From assembly GCF_017355875.1 (NCBI RefSeq), contig NZ_JAFEWC010000003.1, positions 687,001 to 751,000 on the forward strand: a DNA stretch of 64,000 nucleotides. The letters run 5' to 3'. The stretch is from Aridibaculum aurantiacum (GTDB lineage: Bacteria > Bacteroidota > Bacteroidia > Chitinophagales > Chitinophagaceae). Numbering within the stretch: the first letter of the stretch is position 1; the number at the start of each line of letters is the position of its first letter. Made by a program: the position numbers and the translations under genes. Below, one piece after another: positions 51,358 through 60,252 of this stretch. Under the pieces are notes generated by a model that saw only the letters and a program-made list of their open reading frames with translations, was not told the DNA's origin and searched no databases.

Positions 51358-53736
51358 TTACAACCTGATGTTGAGACCAACCATGTAGTTGGTTCCAGCC
51401 ATCGGGAAATAAAAGTTTTCTGTGGTAAATGCGCCACCTGCTATATAGCTGAAAGTATATCCATTCGCTTCATACATTTCGTTGAAAACGTTGTTGATCA
51501 TGCCGATTACCTGCACATTAGACAACAACTTGTTTTTGATGGTATAGCTCAACCTTACATCTTGGACAAAATATGGATTAAGACTGCGGGCAACGTTCTG
51601 AGTATTATCCAGGTATTGCCTGCTTACGTACTTGCTCAGTAAGTTGATTTCTGCAAACTTGATAGGAGTAATGGTAATGGTACTTGCACTAACTACAGAA
51701 GGCGAAAAGCTGATGTCAGTATTAGAATGCTTTATTACCTGCTGATCATTCGCGTCATAATTATCTATGAACTCATCCCACTCATTGATCTTGTTTTTGC
51801 TGATAGCAACATTGGCCGAAGCTTGCAACCATTGGTTGATACGAACAGCACCCTGTAGCTCTACTCCCGTGCGGAAACTATTAGGGATATTCACCCTTGT
51901 ATAGGCGCCTACATCATTTATCTGTCCTGTAAGTATAAGCTGGTTTTTGTACAGCATGTAATAGGCTGTAGCTCCATAGCTGTAGGTGCTCGTTTTACGC
52001 TCAATACCCAATTCAAAATCATGCAGTGTTTCAGGGTTTGGTTGGCGGGCAATGCCGGCTTCAAAGTCTTCACGGTTAGGTTCTTTGGTGCCTACAGCAT
52101 AGCTAAAGTAGCCTTGCCAGCCCTTGTGGCTATACGATATACCCGCTTTTGGATTAATAAAGTCAAACTTCCTATCTACAGGTACATTTGGGTTGTTTCT
52201 AAAACCAGTGGCGGTATAGGTTACATGACGGTATTGAAGGTCAGTAAATAGTTCCCAACGGTTGTTCAATGCACGTTGCCATTTAGCATAAACGTTAGCG
52301 TCTTTTTTCAAGCCTTTGTTATCGTAAAAGCGGTGATCTTTTGGAATGCCTACTTCAGCCCATATAACCGTACCGAAGTGCTGTCCTTCATATGTATTCC
52401 ATCCGCCGCCTACAGTTATATTGTCTGCTCCTTTTTTGTAATTGATAGACGCTATCTGACCATAGAAAGAATTATCCAGCCATAGTCTTCTTATTGCATC
52501 TGTCCTGGTAACAGCTGCTCCGTTCATGATTGGATTAGGCAGACCAAATGCAGAGAATCTTTGTCTTGCCCTGTACTGTTCGTAGTAGCCTTCGCCATTC
52601 ACCAAAAACAATCCTGTGTTGAAAGTAAGGTTGTCGGTAAAGGAATGATTGAAGAACAACTGGTAGTGGTCCTGCTGGTAGTTGTCCGTTTCATTTTCGT
52701 AAGGAGAACCAGGTCTTGCAGTACCTGCTGAATTAAACCTTCTATTGGTCTTTAGCATGTCTTCGCTTACTCCGTTCCATGCCTGGTAGGTTTTTTCATT
52801 GCCGGAAAAAATGTTCAAGCGAACAGATGATTTTTTAGCAATGTATGCTGTGGAGAAGTAAAATGATTGAAGATCGGAAGAGGCGCGATCAATATAGCCA
52901 TCGCTGGTTATTTTACTCAGCCTCGCATCTACCGTAAAATGATCATTGATCAATCCTGAGCCTGCTTTTATTGTATGCTTACGGGTATTGAACGAACCAA
53001 AGCTGTTGTTGAATTCACCATAAGCAGCAGGATTGAATTCATTGGTGCTGAGGTTCAAAGTAGCCCCAAATGCGCCTGCACCATTACTGCTGGTTCCTAC
53101 GCCACGTTGTATCTGGATGGAATTAACAGAGGAAGCGAAATCAGGCATATTTACCAGGAACACACCCTGGCTCTCAGGGTCGTTGTAAGGAATACCATTG
53201 ATTGTAACATTGATGCGGGTGGCATCGCTGCCACGAATGCGCATGCCGGTATATCCTACACCATTACCTGCATCAGAATTAACCACAATGCCCGGAGTTT
53301 GGTTTAATAAAAACGGCAGGTCCTGGCCCAGGTTAAGCTTTTCTATTTCAGCTTTGCTGATATTGGTTTTGGTGAAAGGAGCTCTTTCAGATGCGCGAAT
53401 AGAAGTCACTTCTATCGGTTGTAGAAAATAAGCACTTCTTTCAACATCTACGTTCACTTCATTAACGCTGCCAGATAAGTTTACATCTACTGTCTTTGGC
53501 TGATAGTTGAGATGCTTTACATTGAGCTGGTAGGTGCCGCCGGAGCGTGTTGTTATTTCATAGCTTCCATTTGCACTGGTTGCTACCTGCACTGGCAAAC
53601 TGCCTTCTCTTTCTAGCGAAACAGTTGCAGATTGTACAGGTTCGTTGCCGCTGGATATACGGCCTTTAATGGTAAACTGTGCATGTGTTAATACAGTTAC
53701 CAGCATGAGGGTAAGAGTTCCCAACAATGATCTCAT
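51358..53736 (-). CDS. TonB-dependent receptor under TPP-riboswitch control
   Basis: 792-residue outer-membrane transporter. Signal peptide (LLGTLTLMLVTVLTHAQ), a carboxypeptidase-regulatory-like domain (FTIKGRISSGNEPVQSATV), plug domain (TKTNISKAEIEKLNLGQDLP, TPGIVVNSDAGNGVGYTGMR, IRGSDATRINVTINGIPYND) and a 22-strand-type barrel ending NYMVGLNIRL. The TPP riboswitch in its leader makes it the probable energised importer of thiamin or a thiamin precursor (inference from regulation; such TPP-controlled receptors are known in Bacteroidota). No other thiamin genes are adjacent. Confidence 0.9.
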   Translation of the reverse strand: MRSLLGTLTLMLVTVLTHAQFTIKGRISSGNEPVQSATVSLEREGSLPVQVATSANGSYEITTRSGGTYQLNVKHLNYQPKTVDVNLSGSVNEVNVDVERSAYFLQPIEVTSIRASERAPFTKTNISKAEIEKLNLGQDLPFLLNQTPGIVVNSDAGNGVGYTGMRIRGSDATRINVTINGIPYNDPESQGVFLVNMPDFASSVNSIQIQRGVGTSSNGAGAFGATLNLSTNEFNPAAYGEFNNSFGSFNTRKHTIKAGSGLINDHFTVDARLSKITSDGYIDRASSDLQSFYFSTAYIAKKSSVRLNIFSGNEKTYQAWNGVSEDMLKTNRRFNSAGTARPGSPYENETDNYQQDHYQLFFNHSFTDNLTFNTGLFLVNGEGYYEQYRARQRFSAFGLPNPIMNGAAVTRTDAIRRLWLDNSFYGQIASINYKKGADNITVGGGWNTYEGQHFGTVIWAEVGIPKDHRFYDNKGLKKDANVYAKWQRALNNRWELFTDLQYRHVTYTATGFRNNPNVPVDRKFDFINPKAGISYSHKGWQGYFSYAVGTKEPNREDFEAGIARQPNPETLHDFELGIERKTSTYSYGATAYYMLYKNQLILTGQINDVGAYTRVNIPNSFRTGVELQGAVRINQWLQASANVAISKNKINEWDEFIDNYDANDQQVIKHSNTDISFSPSVVSASTITITPIKFAEINLLSKYVSRQYLDNTQNVARSLNPYFVQDVRLSYTIKNKLLSNVQVIGMINNVFNEMYEANGYTFSYIAGGAFTTENFYFPMAGTNYMVGLNIRL

Positions 53737-53798
53737 TGAAAAAATTTAAAAAATTAATAATTGGGAACAGAATGAAGCAGGAGAGAAGAATAGCAATC

Positions 53799-53882
53799 TG
53801 GCCTTCCCTTCGCAGGCATTATCCTGTTCAGGTTATACGGGTATAATCTCAGCCTCCCTTCAGGAAGCACCCCGGGTTCAGC
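53799..53882 (-). promoter_or_regulatory. TPP riboswitch (THI element)
   Basis: Read on the - strand the leader has the conserved THI core: CCGGGGTGC, then GGCTGAGAT (complement of 53846-53854), then ACCCGTATAACCTGAAC, then AGGATAATGCCTGCGAAGGG. The invariant CTGAGA and the CCTGAAC...GGATAATGCC.GCG block (complement of 53811-53834) are both intact. It lies 63 nt before the receptor's ATG and probably represses its translation or transcription when thiamin pyrophosphate is plentiful. Confidence 0.95.
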
Positions 53883-53884
53883 CG

Positions 53885-53892
53885 CAAATTTA
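53885..53892 (-). promoter_or_regulatory. -7 box TAAATTTG before the TPP riboswitch
   Basis: On the - strand TAAATTTG fits TAnnTTTG and ends 2-3 nt before the riboswitch, so transcription would begin at about 53880, just where the aptamer starts. Confidence 0.6.
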
Positions 53893-53962
53893 TAATGGAA
53901 ATTTTGTAACTGCCTGTAACTTTTTTTGCTGCACCTCGTTACACCCTAAAAATTGTTAGAAG

Positions 53963-54676
53963 ATGAAGTTTGTTTTTAGCTGTTTGATGAGCATTTTTCT
54001 TGCCTCAGGCTTGCATGCCCAACAAGTGATTTACGATGAAAATGTAGAGGTTCGACAAATACCTGCCTTCTCAGGTATTGAACTATCAGGTGCTGTAAAT
54101 CTTTACCTCAGCCAGGGAAATACTACCGGCGTGGCAGTAAGCGCCGGAGATCCAAAATATAATTCGAAGATCAAAACTGAAGTACGTAATGGCGTACTGC
54201 GTATAACTGTAGATGGTGGTATGTGGAATGGCTTCAGCTTATCGGATAGAAAACTAAAAGCGTATGTATCAGTTGCAGATCTGAACAGTCTGAATGTATC
54301 AGGTGCTTCTTTGGTTAGAATTAGCGGAATAGTTAAGGCGAAGCAACTGCAGATACAACTTACAGGTGCAAGTGAGATACGAGGTAATATTGATGCAGAC
54401 CAACTAAATATGGAAGTGAGTGGTGCTTCGGTTGTAAAACTTGCTGGCATAGCACGACAAGGAAATATAGATGCCGCTGGTGCAAGCAAGATCAATAGTT
54501 ACGAGCTGCAGTTCAATACACTTAAAGCCAGCACTTCAGGGGCATCAAACATGCGGGTGACAGTGAATAAGGAACTTAATGCTGATGCAAGCGGTGGGTC
54601 TTCAATTTTGTACAAAGGTGATGCTATGTCTGGAAGGATAAATGCCAGCGCAGGAGCTACAATCAGGAAGAGCTAA
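53963..54676 (+). CDS. DUF2807 (head GIN domain) secreted protein
   Basis: 237 residues: signal peptide (FVFSCLMSIFLASGLHAQ) and a DUF2807 right-handed beta-helix. The helix has rungs with a recurring SGAS/TGAS motif (LNVSGASLVRISG, LTGASEIRG, VSGASVVKL, AAGASKINS, TSGASNMRV, SAGATIRKS). The start of the mature part (VRQIPAFSGIELSGAVNLYL) is typical. The family is called putative adhesin in databases but without function. A terminator follows; it is divergent from the TonB receptor. Confidence 0.9.
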   Translation: MKFVFSCLMSIFLASGLHAQQVIYDENVEVRQIPAFSGIELSGAVNLYLSQGNTTGVAVSAGDPKYNSKIKTEVRNGVLRITVDGGMWNGFSLSDRKLKAYVSVADLNSLNVSGASLVRISGIVKAKQLQIQLTGASEIRGNIDADQLNMEVSGASVVKLAGIARQGNIDAAGASKINSYELQFNTLKASTSGASNMRVTVNKELNADASGGSSILYKGDAMSGRINASAGATIRKS

Positions 54677-54699
54677 TTTAAAATAGAATGATCTGAAGC

Positions 54700-54727
54700 A
54701 GGCTGTCTCAAAAGGGCAGCCTTTTTT
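54700..54727 (+). terminator. Intrinsic terminator of the DUF2807 gene
   Basis: AGGCTG (54700-54705) with CAGCCT (54717-54722) and a T-run directly after. Confidence 0.85.
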
Positions 54728-54761
54728 GTAAATGCAAACTTTGCTGAAAAAGAAGTGAAAT

Positions 54762-54796
54762 AAAAAAGACCTCAACAATTTGAGGTCTCTTTTTTT
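54762..54796. terminator. Bidirectional terminator next to tRNA-fMet
   Basis: AGACCTCA (54767-54774), loop ACAATT, TGAGGTCT (54781-54788), with an A-run before and a T-run after. On the - strand it ends the tRNA transcript right after the acceptor end. Confidence 0.9.
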
Positions 54797-54797
54797 G

Positions 54798-54869
<72 letters not shown>

Positions 54870-54971
54870 ATATGGGTGCAAAAGTAAGGGCAGGAAGTAT
54901 ACAAGCCAAAATAATTTAGAAAAAATCTGTTAATGGTTGCTGAAACCCTTGCTGGTAGGGCGGTTCATGGT

Positions 54972-54999
54972 AAAAAAAATCCCGCAACGAGTGCGGGAT
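54972..54999 (-). terminator. Orphan - strand terminator
   Basis: ATCCCGCA (54979-54986), loop ACGAG, TGCGGGAT (54992-54999). The U-run is on the - strand (complement of 54972-54979). No protein gene on the - strand lies upstream of it before PorQ, so it may end an unannotated RNA from the repeat region at 55051-55183. Confidence 0.8.
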
Positions 55000-55050
55000 A
55001 AATGTTTTTGTTTTCCATGGAGGCCTTTTGGTTTTTCAGGATGGATGGAC

Positions 55051-55183
55051 AACAACTGGTTTTTTCAAGAATTGGATATGGTCTTTACAAGAATTGGATT
55101 TGGTCTTTCAGCGATATTGGACGTTTTCAGTAGGTTGGATATTCTTCTTCAAAGATATTGGGACAGTTGTTCCACCAGTTGTT
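55051..55183. repeat. About 22-nt degenerate tandem repeats inside a 10-bp inverted repeat
   Basis: AACAACTGGT (55051-55060) and ACCAGTTGTT (55174-55183) are perfect inverted repeats. Between them are units starting at 55066, 55088, 55110, 55129 and 55151. The first two are nearly identical (CAAGAATTGGATATGGTCTT and CAAGAATTGGATTTGGTCTT); the others keep an ATTGG or GTTGG core. Because 22 is not a multiple of 3 this is not coding. It could be a non-coding RNA whose - strand transcript ends at 54972-54999. Nothing else is evident in the gap 54677-55344 apart from the terminators and tRNA. Confidence 0.65.
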
Positions 55184-55344
55184 ATGTAAGACTTTCTAGT
55201 GCCCGAATCGGACAGCTATTGATGGTGGAGATGGTTAAGATTTATAGAGCCGTTCATCTTTATGGTAGATGGCGCTGGTTGAAATCCTCCCATGTGAGAT
55301 CATATGCTCCTCTTTATTATTAGCATTAAATCCTAATTTGGCGC

Positions 55345-56367
55345 ATGCTTCAATGGATGTTGTTGTTATGTTTTTCGTGTTTGATGGTTTGTACTCACGG
55401 GCAAACAGTAGGCGGCAATGCGGTATTCAACTTTTTGCAACAACCCAATTCTGCTCAGCTATCCGCTTTAGGTGGTGTAAATGTGTCTAACATCACAAAT
55501 GATGTGGGGCTTGCATTTCACAATCCTTCACTGCTGCGAAAAGAACAACACACACAGGTAAATGCTTCTTTCAACTTATTGTTAGGAGGGATAAAAAATT
55601 ATAGTATCACAAGTGCCTATCATCATGAATCATCAGCTACAAGTGTGGCTTTAGGCATCAATTATTTCAATTATGGTACTATTCCTCAAACTGATGCTTC
55701 GGGTAATGAAATGGGTAGCTTTAAGCCTAACGATTACGTGGTTCAAGTAATGGCGGCAAGGCAACACAAAGAAAGGTGGCACTATGGGGGCACATTCAAG
55801 TTTGTGAATTCGATGTATGGTGCCTATAGCAGCAATGGAATAGCTTTAGATGTTGGCATCACATATACTGACACTGCCAATGGATTACAAGCGGCTGTTG
55901 TGGCAAAAAATATGGGTACGCAATTGAAGACCTATGATGGAACCAGCAAAAAGGAAGAACTTCCTTTCGACCTGCAGGCCGGAGTAACGAAACGGTTGGC
56001 AAAGGCTCCTATCCAGTTTTCACTTACTGCGCACAACCTGCACCGGTTCAACATCTACTATAATGATACAGCTTTCCTTGCGTCTGAAGGCGTGGATGAT
56101 TTTAGAGGAAAACGGAACACAATCAGCAAAATGATATCTCACCTGGTGCTGGCAATGCAGGTGTACCTGAAAGAAAAAGTAGAGATTACTGCAGGCTATA
56201 ATTTTCTTCGTAGACACGATCTGAATGCAGTTAACGCAGCCAATGGACTTAATGGATTTACCATTGGTGCGGGGCTTGTTTTACGCGACCTCCAGGTACG
56301 GTATGCAACCGGATTTTACCAGCAAAACATGTTCAACCAGCTTGGCATCAATTTCACCTGGAAGTAG
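55345..56367 (+). CDS. porQ: Type IX secretion system protein PorQ
   Basis: 340-residue outer-membrane beta-barrel of the PorQ family (attachment complex partner PorU/PorV-related). Signal peptide (LLLCFSCLMVCTHGQ), then the strongly conserved start NAVFNFLQQPNSAQLSALGG, VNVSNITNDVGLAFHNPSLL, and barrel strands to FNQLGINFTWK. The family is needed for maturation or anchoring of proteins with T9SS sorting domains. Two such substrates are encoded in this window (33486-41912 and 57764-59200). The start is the first ATG before the signal peptide. Confidence 0.9.
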   Translation: MLQWMLLLCFSCLMVCTHGQTVGGNAVFNFLQQPNSAQLSALGGVNVSNITNDVGLAFHNPSLLRKEQHTQVNASFNLLLGGIKNYSITSAYHHESSATSVALGINYFNYGTIPQTDASGNEMGSFKPNDYVVQVMAARQHKERWHYGGTFKFVNSMYGAYSSNGIALDVGITYTDTANGLQAAVVAKNMGTQLKTYDGTSKKEELPFDLQAGVTKRLAKAPIQFSLTAHNLHRFNIYYNDTAFLASEGVDDFRGKRNTISKMISHLVLAMQVYLKEKVEITAGYNFLRRHDLNAVNAANGLNGFTIGAGLVLRDLQVRYATGFYQQNMFNQLGINFTWK

Positions 56368-56378
56368 ATTGTAGGTGC

Positions 56379-56386
56379 TACATTTG
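56379..56386 (+). promoter_or_regulatory. Candidate -7 box TACATTTG
   Basis: Exact TAnnTTTG match 32 nt before the ATG of the next gene. No clear -33 TTG at the expected distance. Confidence 0.4.
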
Positions 56387-56417
56387 CCACCTTTTTCCAG
56401 TTTAAGATTGCAATAAT

Positions 56418-57047
56418 ATGGACATCGTCATCAGCTTATTTGGCTATTTAGCATCAGTACTACTAGCCATTTCACTTATAGTAAACAACGACCTGAAGTT
56501 TAGATGGCTGAACACTTTTGGCTGTATGGCATTCATTGTTTACGGCGTACTGCTGCAGGCTTTTCCCATCATACTCACCAACTCTATCCTGCTGTTGATA
56601 AACGTTTACCGCATCTACAAGATCCACCAGACGCATGAGAATTTTGATATGGTGGAATTTGCAGCCGATGACCAGGTGATAGATAAGTTTATTCAATTCT
56701 ATCGTCAGGATATCAATGCTTACTTTCCGCAGTTCACGAGTATTGATCCAAATGCAGAAATACGTTTTGCTGTACTGCGTGATATGGTTATTGCTAACAT
56801 TTTTGTAGCTAAGCTATCTGCTGATGGTACAGCCAATGTCCTGGTGAATTACACAGTGCCTAAGTACAGGGATTTCCAGGTGGGTAAGTACATCTTCGAT
56901 CGCGAAAAGAAGTATCTAAAGAACAAGGGCGTAAACAAGATCGTCTACGATCAGCCAGTCAATAAAGCTCATATGCACTTTCTAAAAGTAATGGGTTTTG
57001 CAACGGAAGAAGCCATGGGCAAACCTGTTTTAGTAAAAACTTTGTAG
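56418..57047 (+). CDS. YgjV-like N-terminal membrane segment fused to GNAT-like domain
   Basis: 209 residues. Three hydrophobic helices (about 3-22, 27-47, 50-70: FGYLASVLLAISLIVNN, MAFIVYGVLLQAFPIIL, NSILLLINVYRIYKI) resemble the small YgjV/inner-membrane-protein family. The soluble C-terminal part, EIRFAVLRDMVIANIFVAKL, VNYTVPKYRDFQVGKYIF and NKAHMHFLKVMGFATEE, has the strand-helix order of a GNAT acetyltransferase. Genes of this layout are common in Bacteroidota and sometimes mis-annotated. No substrate known. Confidence 0.7.
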   Translation: MDIVISLFGYLASVLLAISLIVNNDLKFRWLNTFGCMAFIVYGVLLQAFPIILTNSILLLINVYRIYKIHQTHENFDMVEFAADDQVIDKFIQFYRQDINAYFPQFTSIDPNAEIRFAVLRDMVIANIFVAKLSADGTANVLVNYTVPKYRDFQVGKYIFDREKKYLKNKGVNKIVYDQPVNKAHMHFLKVMGFATEEAMGKPVLVKTL

Positions 57048-57125
57048 CTGCTGCAGGTCATTTTATCAATGCTGGTTCAGTCGCAAAAACCTCTTCATTA
57101 TCTTTAGCCGGTAAAAAATATTAGC

Positions 57126-57647
57126 ATGGAATTATTAGGAGTAGGATCAAGGATTAGTCATCCATCATATGGTACAGGTGTTGTTATTCGCTTGCACAAG
57201 CGCATTTACGATGTATGTTTTGTTGAAGGTGGAATTAAGCCTGTGGCTAAAGATTTTGAAGTAGAAGTGATAGAGCGGATAGAGCCGGAGTATAATGTTA
57301 GTTTTTCTGAAGCAGAAGATGCTTTGATAAAGATCTTGCGCGAATGGAGTGATGTAACAGAAGTGGTAACAATAGCAGACAAATGGAAAGATGGTGTTAT
57401 GCTGTTACAACCTGCTGATAAAAGCCTTCAGCCAAAGGAAGTGCCGATTGATGTTTTCTTCAATAAAATAGTAATGCTGCGCGACAGGCTACGGGTAATG
57501 GAGCAAAAAATAAATGCGCACAAAGTGCTGACGAACGATGAGAAAATTGAACTGCAGCAATACATCACCCGTATCTATGGTAGCCTAACAACCTTCAATG
57601 TTTTATTCAAGCACAAAGGCGACCAGTTTGTAGGCGACAGGAGCTAA
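57126..57647 (+). CDS. Small SH3/CarD-like N-domain protein, unknown
   Basis: 173 residues, cytosolic. The first 50 residues (VGSRISHPSYGTGVVIRL, YDVCFVEGGIKPVAKDFEVE) look like a small barrel of the CarD or UvrD C-terminal type that binds nucleic acids or RNA polymerase. The rest is helical with no motif. A TATCTTTA box (57099-57106) resembles a -7 element. The role in transcription or repair is only a suggestion from the barrel resemblance. Confidence 0.6.
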   Translation: MELLGVGSRISHPSYGTGVVIRLHKRIYDVCFVEGGIKPVAKDFEVEVIERIEPEYNVSFSEAEDALIKILREWSDVTEVVTIADKWKDGVMLLQPADKSLQPKEVPIDVFFNKIVMLRDRLRVMEQKINAHKVLTNDEKIELQQYITRIYGSLTTFNVLFKHKGDQFVGDRS

Positions 57648-57763
57648 GTCAGTAGTCCATTATTAGAATGCAACTGTGTCCGCCTCTTTTTGCTACCACT
57701 CATCATATTAATTTTTTCTGTCGACGAAGAGTGTCGTAATTTAATAGTTCAAAACTATTAAGT

Positions 57764-59200
57764 ATGATAAGAAAAATTTTACTCTCGTTTATCATTACCG
57801 GTTTTTTTGTAGGTGCTGATGCACAGAAAAAGCAGGAGCGTACTACTGCATACGCTATTACCGGAATGCAAAAAGGAAGCGATAAGTGGACTGAAGTTCG
57901 ACTGGTAGATTTACAAACTGGTGAAGAGGTGCAGTCTGTGTTTCAAAGCTCGCAAGACATACCTGTATTGAATGCTCGTACGGGCAAGCCTATTGTAAAA
58001 AAGGAAGAGGCTGCCAGGGTTCAACCTGCACAAACCACCGAGTACAGGATCACGGATGATAACGATAAGAAAAAAGTGATCATCATAAGGCGGTCTGAAA
58101 AGGAAAGTATTACCATCATTAGCAACAGCAGCGAAGTGAACGGCTTTGGCCCAAGGCGTGTAATGGTTTACAATAATCCTGTTCAAACAGATAAGCCTTT
58201 TGCTACCAGCTCTGCAGCCTGTGCTTATGATAAAAAACATGATCGTTTGTACTACACGCCAATGGGCATCAACCAGCTTAGGTATATCGATCTGAAAGGC
58301 AAGGAACCAAAGGCTTTTTATTTTGAAGATGAGCCATTTGGTGTATTAGCACACCGCCATGATGTGCCTAATCAAATTACCAGGATGGTAATAGCTGCTG
58401 ATGGTAATGGATATGCAATCACTAACAATGCAGAACATCTTATTCGTTTTACCACCAACAAAAGAGCGGAGATAACTGATTTAGGTGCTATTACTGATGA
58501 TCCTGCGAATGGCGAGAACAGCCTTCGCCGCGGTGGTTATGGTGGTGATGTAGTAGCAGATGATAAAAATAACCTGATACTGATAACAGCAAACCGCCAC
58601 GTGTTCCGCATCAGCATCAAAGACAAAGTAGCTACCTGGTTAGGAGCTATTCAAGGTTTACCACGCGGATATAGCACCAATGGCGCTGTAGTAGAAAAGG
58701 GAACAAGCATCATCGTTGGCAGTTCTACCACTACAATGGGCTTCTACAGGTTTGACCTGAACGACCTGCAAGCTCAGAAGTTATCATCAAGTGAGTCTGT
58801 GTTCAAAGCATCTGATCTTGCTAATGCAAATCTTGTATCTGATAAGAAAAAAGAAGAAGAGCAGCCTGCTACACAAGAAACTGCACGTACTTCCAACCCG
58901 CTGGAAGGAAACCGTGAATTGAACGTGAAATATAAAATGGGTGCTTATCCTAATCCAGCTGTAAAAGGCGGTGTTATCAACCTTACTTTCAATGATTTCC
59001 CTTACGGTCGTTACCAGGTTCAGTTAATGGATCTGTCAGGTAAATTATTGAATGCGGAAAACATAAATGTTGGTCAGCGTATGCAGCTTCATTTACTGCA
59101 ATTGCCTAAGTCTCTTTCACAAGGTACTTACCTGGTAAAAGTGGTAGGTGATGCCAATAAAGATAAAGTTCTTGTTACCGAACAGGTAGTAGTTCAATAA
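57764..59200 (+). CDS. T9SS-exported protein with propeller-like body
   Basis: 478 residues: signal peptide (KILLSFIITGFFVGADAQ), a middle part with propeller-like blades (SAACAYDKKHDRLYYTPMG, ITRMVIAADGNGYAITNN, VADDKNNLILITANRHVFRI), a Lys/Glu/Gln-rich linker, and a type A sorting domain: MGAYPNPAVKGGVINLTF, YQVQLMDLSGKLL and GTYLVKVVG. It will cross the outer membrane by T9SS. Function unknown. A 9-bp hairpin (57741-57761) lies 2 nt before the ATG and could influence translation. Confidence 0.85.
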   Translation: MIRKILLSFIITGFFVGADAQKKQERTTAYAITGMQKGSDKWTEVRLVDLQTGEEVQSVFQSSQDIPVLNARTGKPIVKKEEAARVQPAQTTEYRITDDNDKKKVIIIRRSEKESITIISNSSEVNGFGPRRVMVYNNPVQTDKPFATSSAACAYDKKHDRLYYTPMGINQLRYIDLKGKEPKAFYFEDEPFGVLAHRHDVPNQITRMVIAADGNGYAITNNAEHLIRFTTNKRAEITDLGAITDDPANGENSLRRGGYGGDVVADDKNNLILITANRHVFRISIKDKVATWLGAIQGLPRGYSTNGAVVEKGTSIIVGSSTTTMGFYRFDLNDLQAQKLSSSESVFKASDLANANLVSDKKKEEEQPATQETARTSNPLEGNRELNVKYKMGAYPNPAVKGGVINLTFNDFPYGRYQVQLMDLSGKLLNAENINVGQRMQLHLLQLPKSLSQGTYLVKVVGDANKDKVLVTEQVVVQ

Positions 59201-59230
59201 CAAAAACCAGAACCAGAACTGCCTGTTTCA

Positions 59231-59265
59231 AAGAGGTTGCTTCGTACGAAGCAGCCTCTTCTTAT
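59231..59265 (+). terminator. Terminator after the T9SS protein
   Basis: AAGAGGTTGCTTCGTAC palindrome: arms 59231-59244 and 59247-59260 with one G-T-type mismatch, then TT-C-TT. Ends the transcript before era. Confidence 0.75.
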
Positions 59266-59308
59266 TAGTGTTAAAGAACATCAAACGACCCCTTTGTTTG
59301 TAAAGGCG

Positions 59309-59316
59309 TACTTTTG
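59309..59316 (+). promoter_or_regulatory. -7 box TACTTTTG of era
   Basis: Exact TAnnTTTG match 30 nt before ATG 59347; it overlaps the alternative start at 59314, which it therefore argues against. Confidence 0.55.
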
Positions 59317-59346
59317 CGATTCTTCGTTCAAATTGGGAAGGATAAC

Positions 59347-60222
59347 ATGAAAGCAGGATTTGTAAACATTTTTGGTAAACCTAACGCGGGCAAAAGCACA
59401 TTGCTTAACGCCCTGATAGGTGAAAAATTGGCAATTGTAAGTCCTAAGGTGCAGACTACCAGGCACCGTATAAAAGGTTTCCTGAATAAGGAAGGCGAGT
59501 ACCAGATCATATTTTCCGACACGCCGGGCATAATTGAACAACCCAAATATAAACTGCACGAAAAAATGATGCAGGCTGTAAAGGGCAGTTTGGAAGATGC
59601 TGATGTAGCTCTTTTGCTGGTAGATGTAAACGAAGATTGGAACGAAGTAGATAATATTTTTTCTACACTGCGGCTAAAGGTGCCAGCAATTGTTGTTTCC
59701 ACTAAAATAGACACTGCTAAAGGTTCTAAACTAGAAGAAGCTAAAACCTTTTTTTCTTCTAAATCCTACTGCAAAAATTGGATAGGTATTTCTGTTACGC
59801 AAGGTGCCAACATTGGCGAGCTGCTTGACATGATTGTCGAATACCTGCCTGAAGGTTCTCCATTTTATAACGAGGATGACCTGACTGATCTGCCTACCAA
59901 ATTCTTTGTAGGCGAAATGGTGCGCGAAAAGATCTTTTTCCTCTTTGGCGATGAGATACCGTACCACACCACTGTTTTGGTAAATGAATTTAAAGAGAAG
60001 GAAACGCTGGTAAAAATACAAGCTGATATAGTGGTGCAGCGTGAAAGCCAGAAGGCTATCATATTAGGTGAAGGTGGAAAAATGATCAAGAAAGTAGGAA
60101 CAATGGCACGTGAGGACATTGAAAAATTTCTTGACCAAAAGGTATTCCTGCAGTTGTTTGTAAAGGTGAAGAGCAAGTGGCGCGATGATGAATTGAAGTT
60201 GAGGGAGTATGGATATAAGTAA
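59347..60222 (+). CDS. era: GTPase Era
   Basis: GTPase with KH domain that matures 16S rRNA and the 30S subunit. 291 residues from ATG 59347. G1 GKPNAGKST, G2 region KVQTTRHRIKGF, G3 DTPG; the G4 position reads STKID where NKxD is usual. The KH domain holds ILGEGGKMIKKVG and the closing LKLREYGYK. TKxD replaces NKxD in SRP-type GTPases, so guanine specificity may be kept. It is followed by der with a short repeat-bearing gap, so the two ribosome-assembly GTPases are probably co-expressed. Confidence 0.94.
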   Translation: MKAGFVNIFGKPNAGKSTLLNALIGEKLAIVSPKVQTTRHRIKGFLNKEGEYQIIFSDTPGIIEQPKYKLHEKMMQAVKGSLEDADVALLLVDVNEDWNEVDNIFSTLRLKVPAIVVSTKIDTAKGSKLEEAKTFFSSKSYCKNWIGISVTQGANIGELLDMIVEYLPEGSPFYNEDDLTDLPTKFFVGEMVREKIFFLFGDEIPYHTTVLVNEFKEKETLVKIQADIVVQRESQKAIILGEGGKMIKKVGTMAREDIEKFLDQKVFLQLFVKVKSKWRDDELKLREYGYK

Positions 60223-60252
60223 TGATTATTAGTTAAATAGTAGCAGTTGGAA

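Noticed and set aside
54937-55323. 128-codon + strand frame over the 22-nt repeats
   Set aside because: Overlaps a terminator hairpin and the repeat period is not a multiple of three; no domain.
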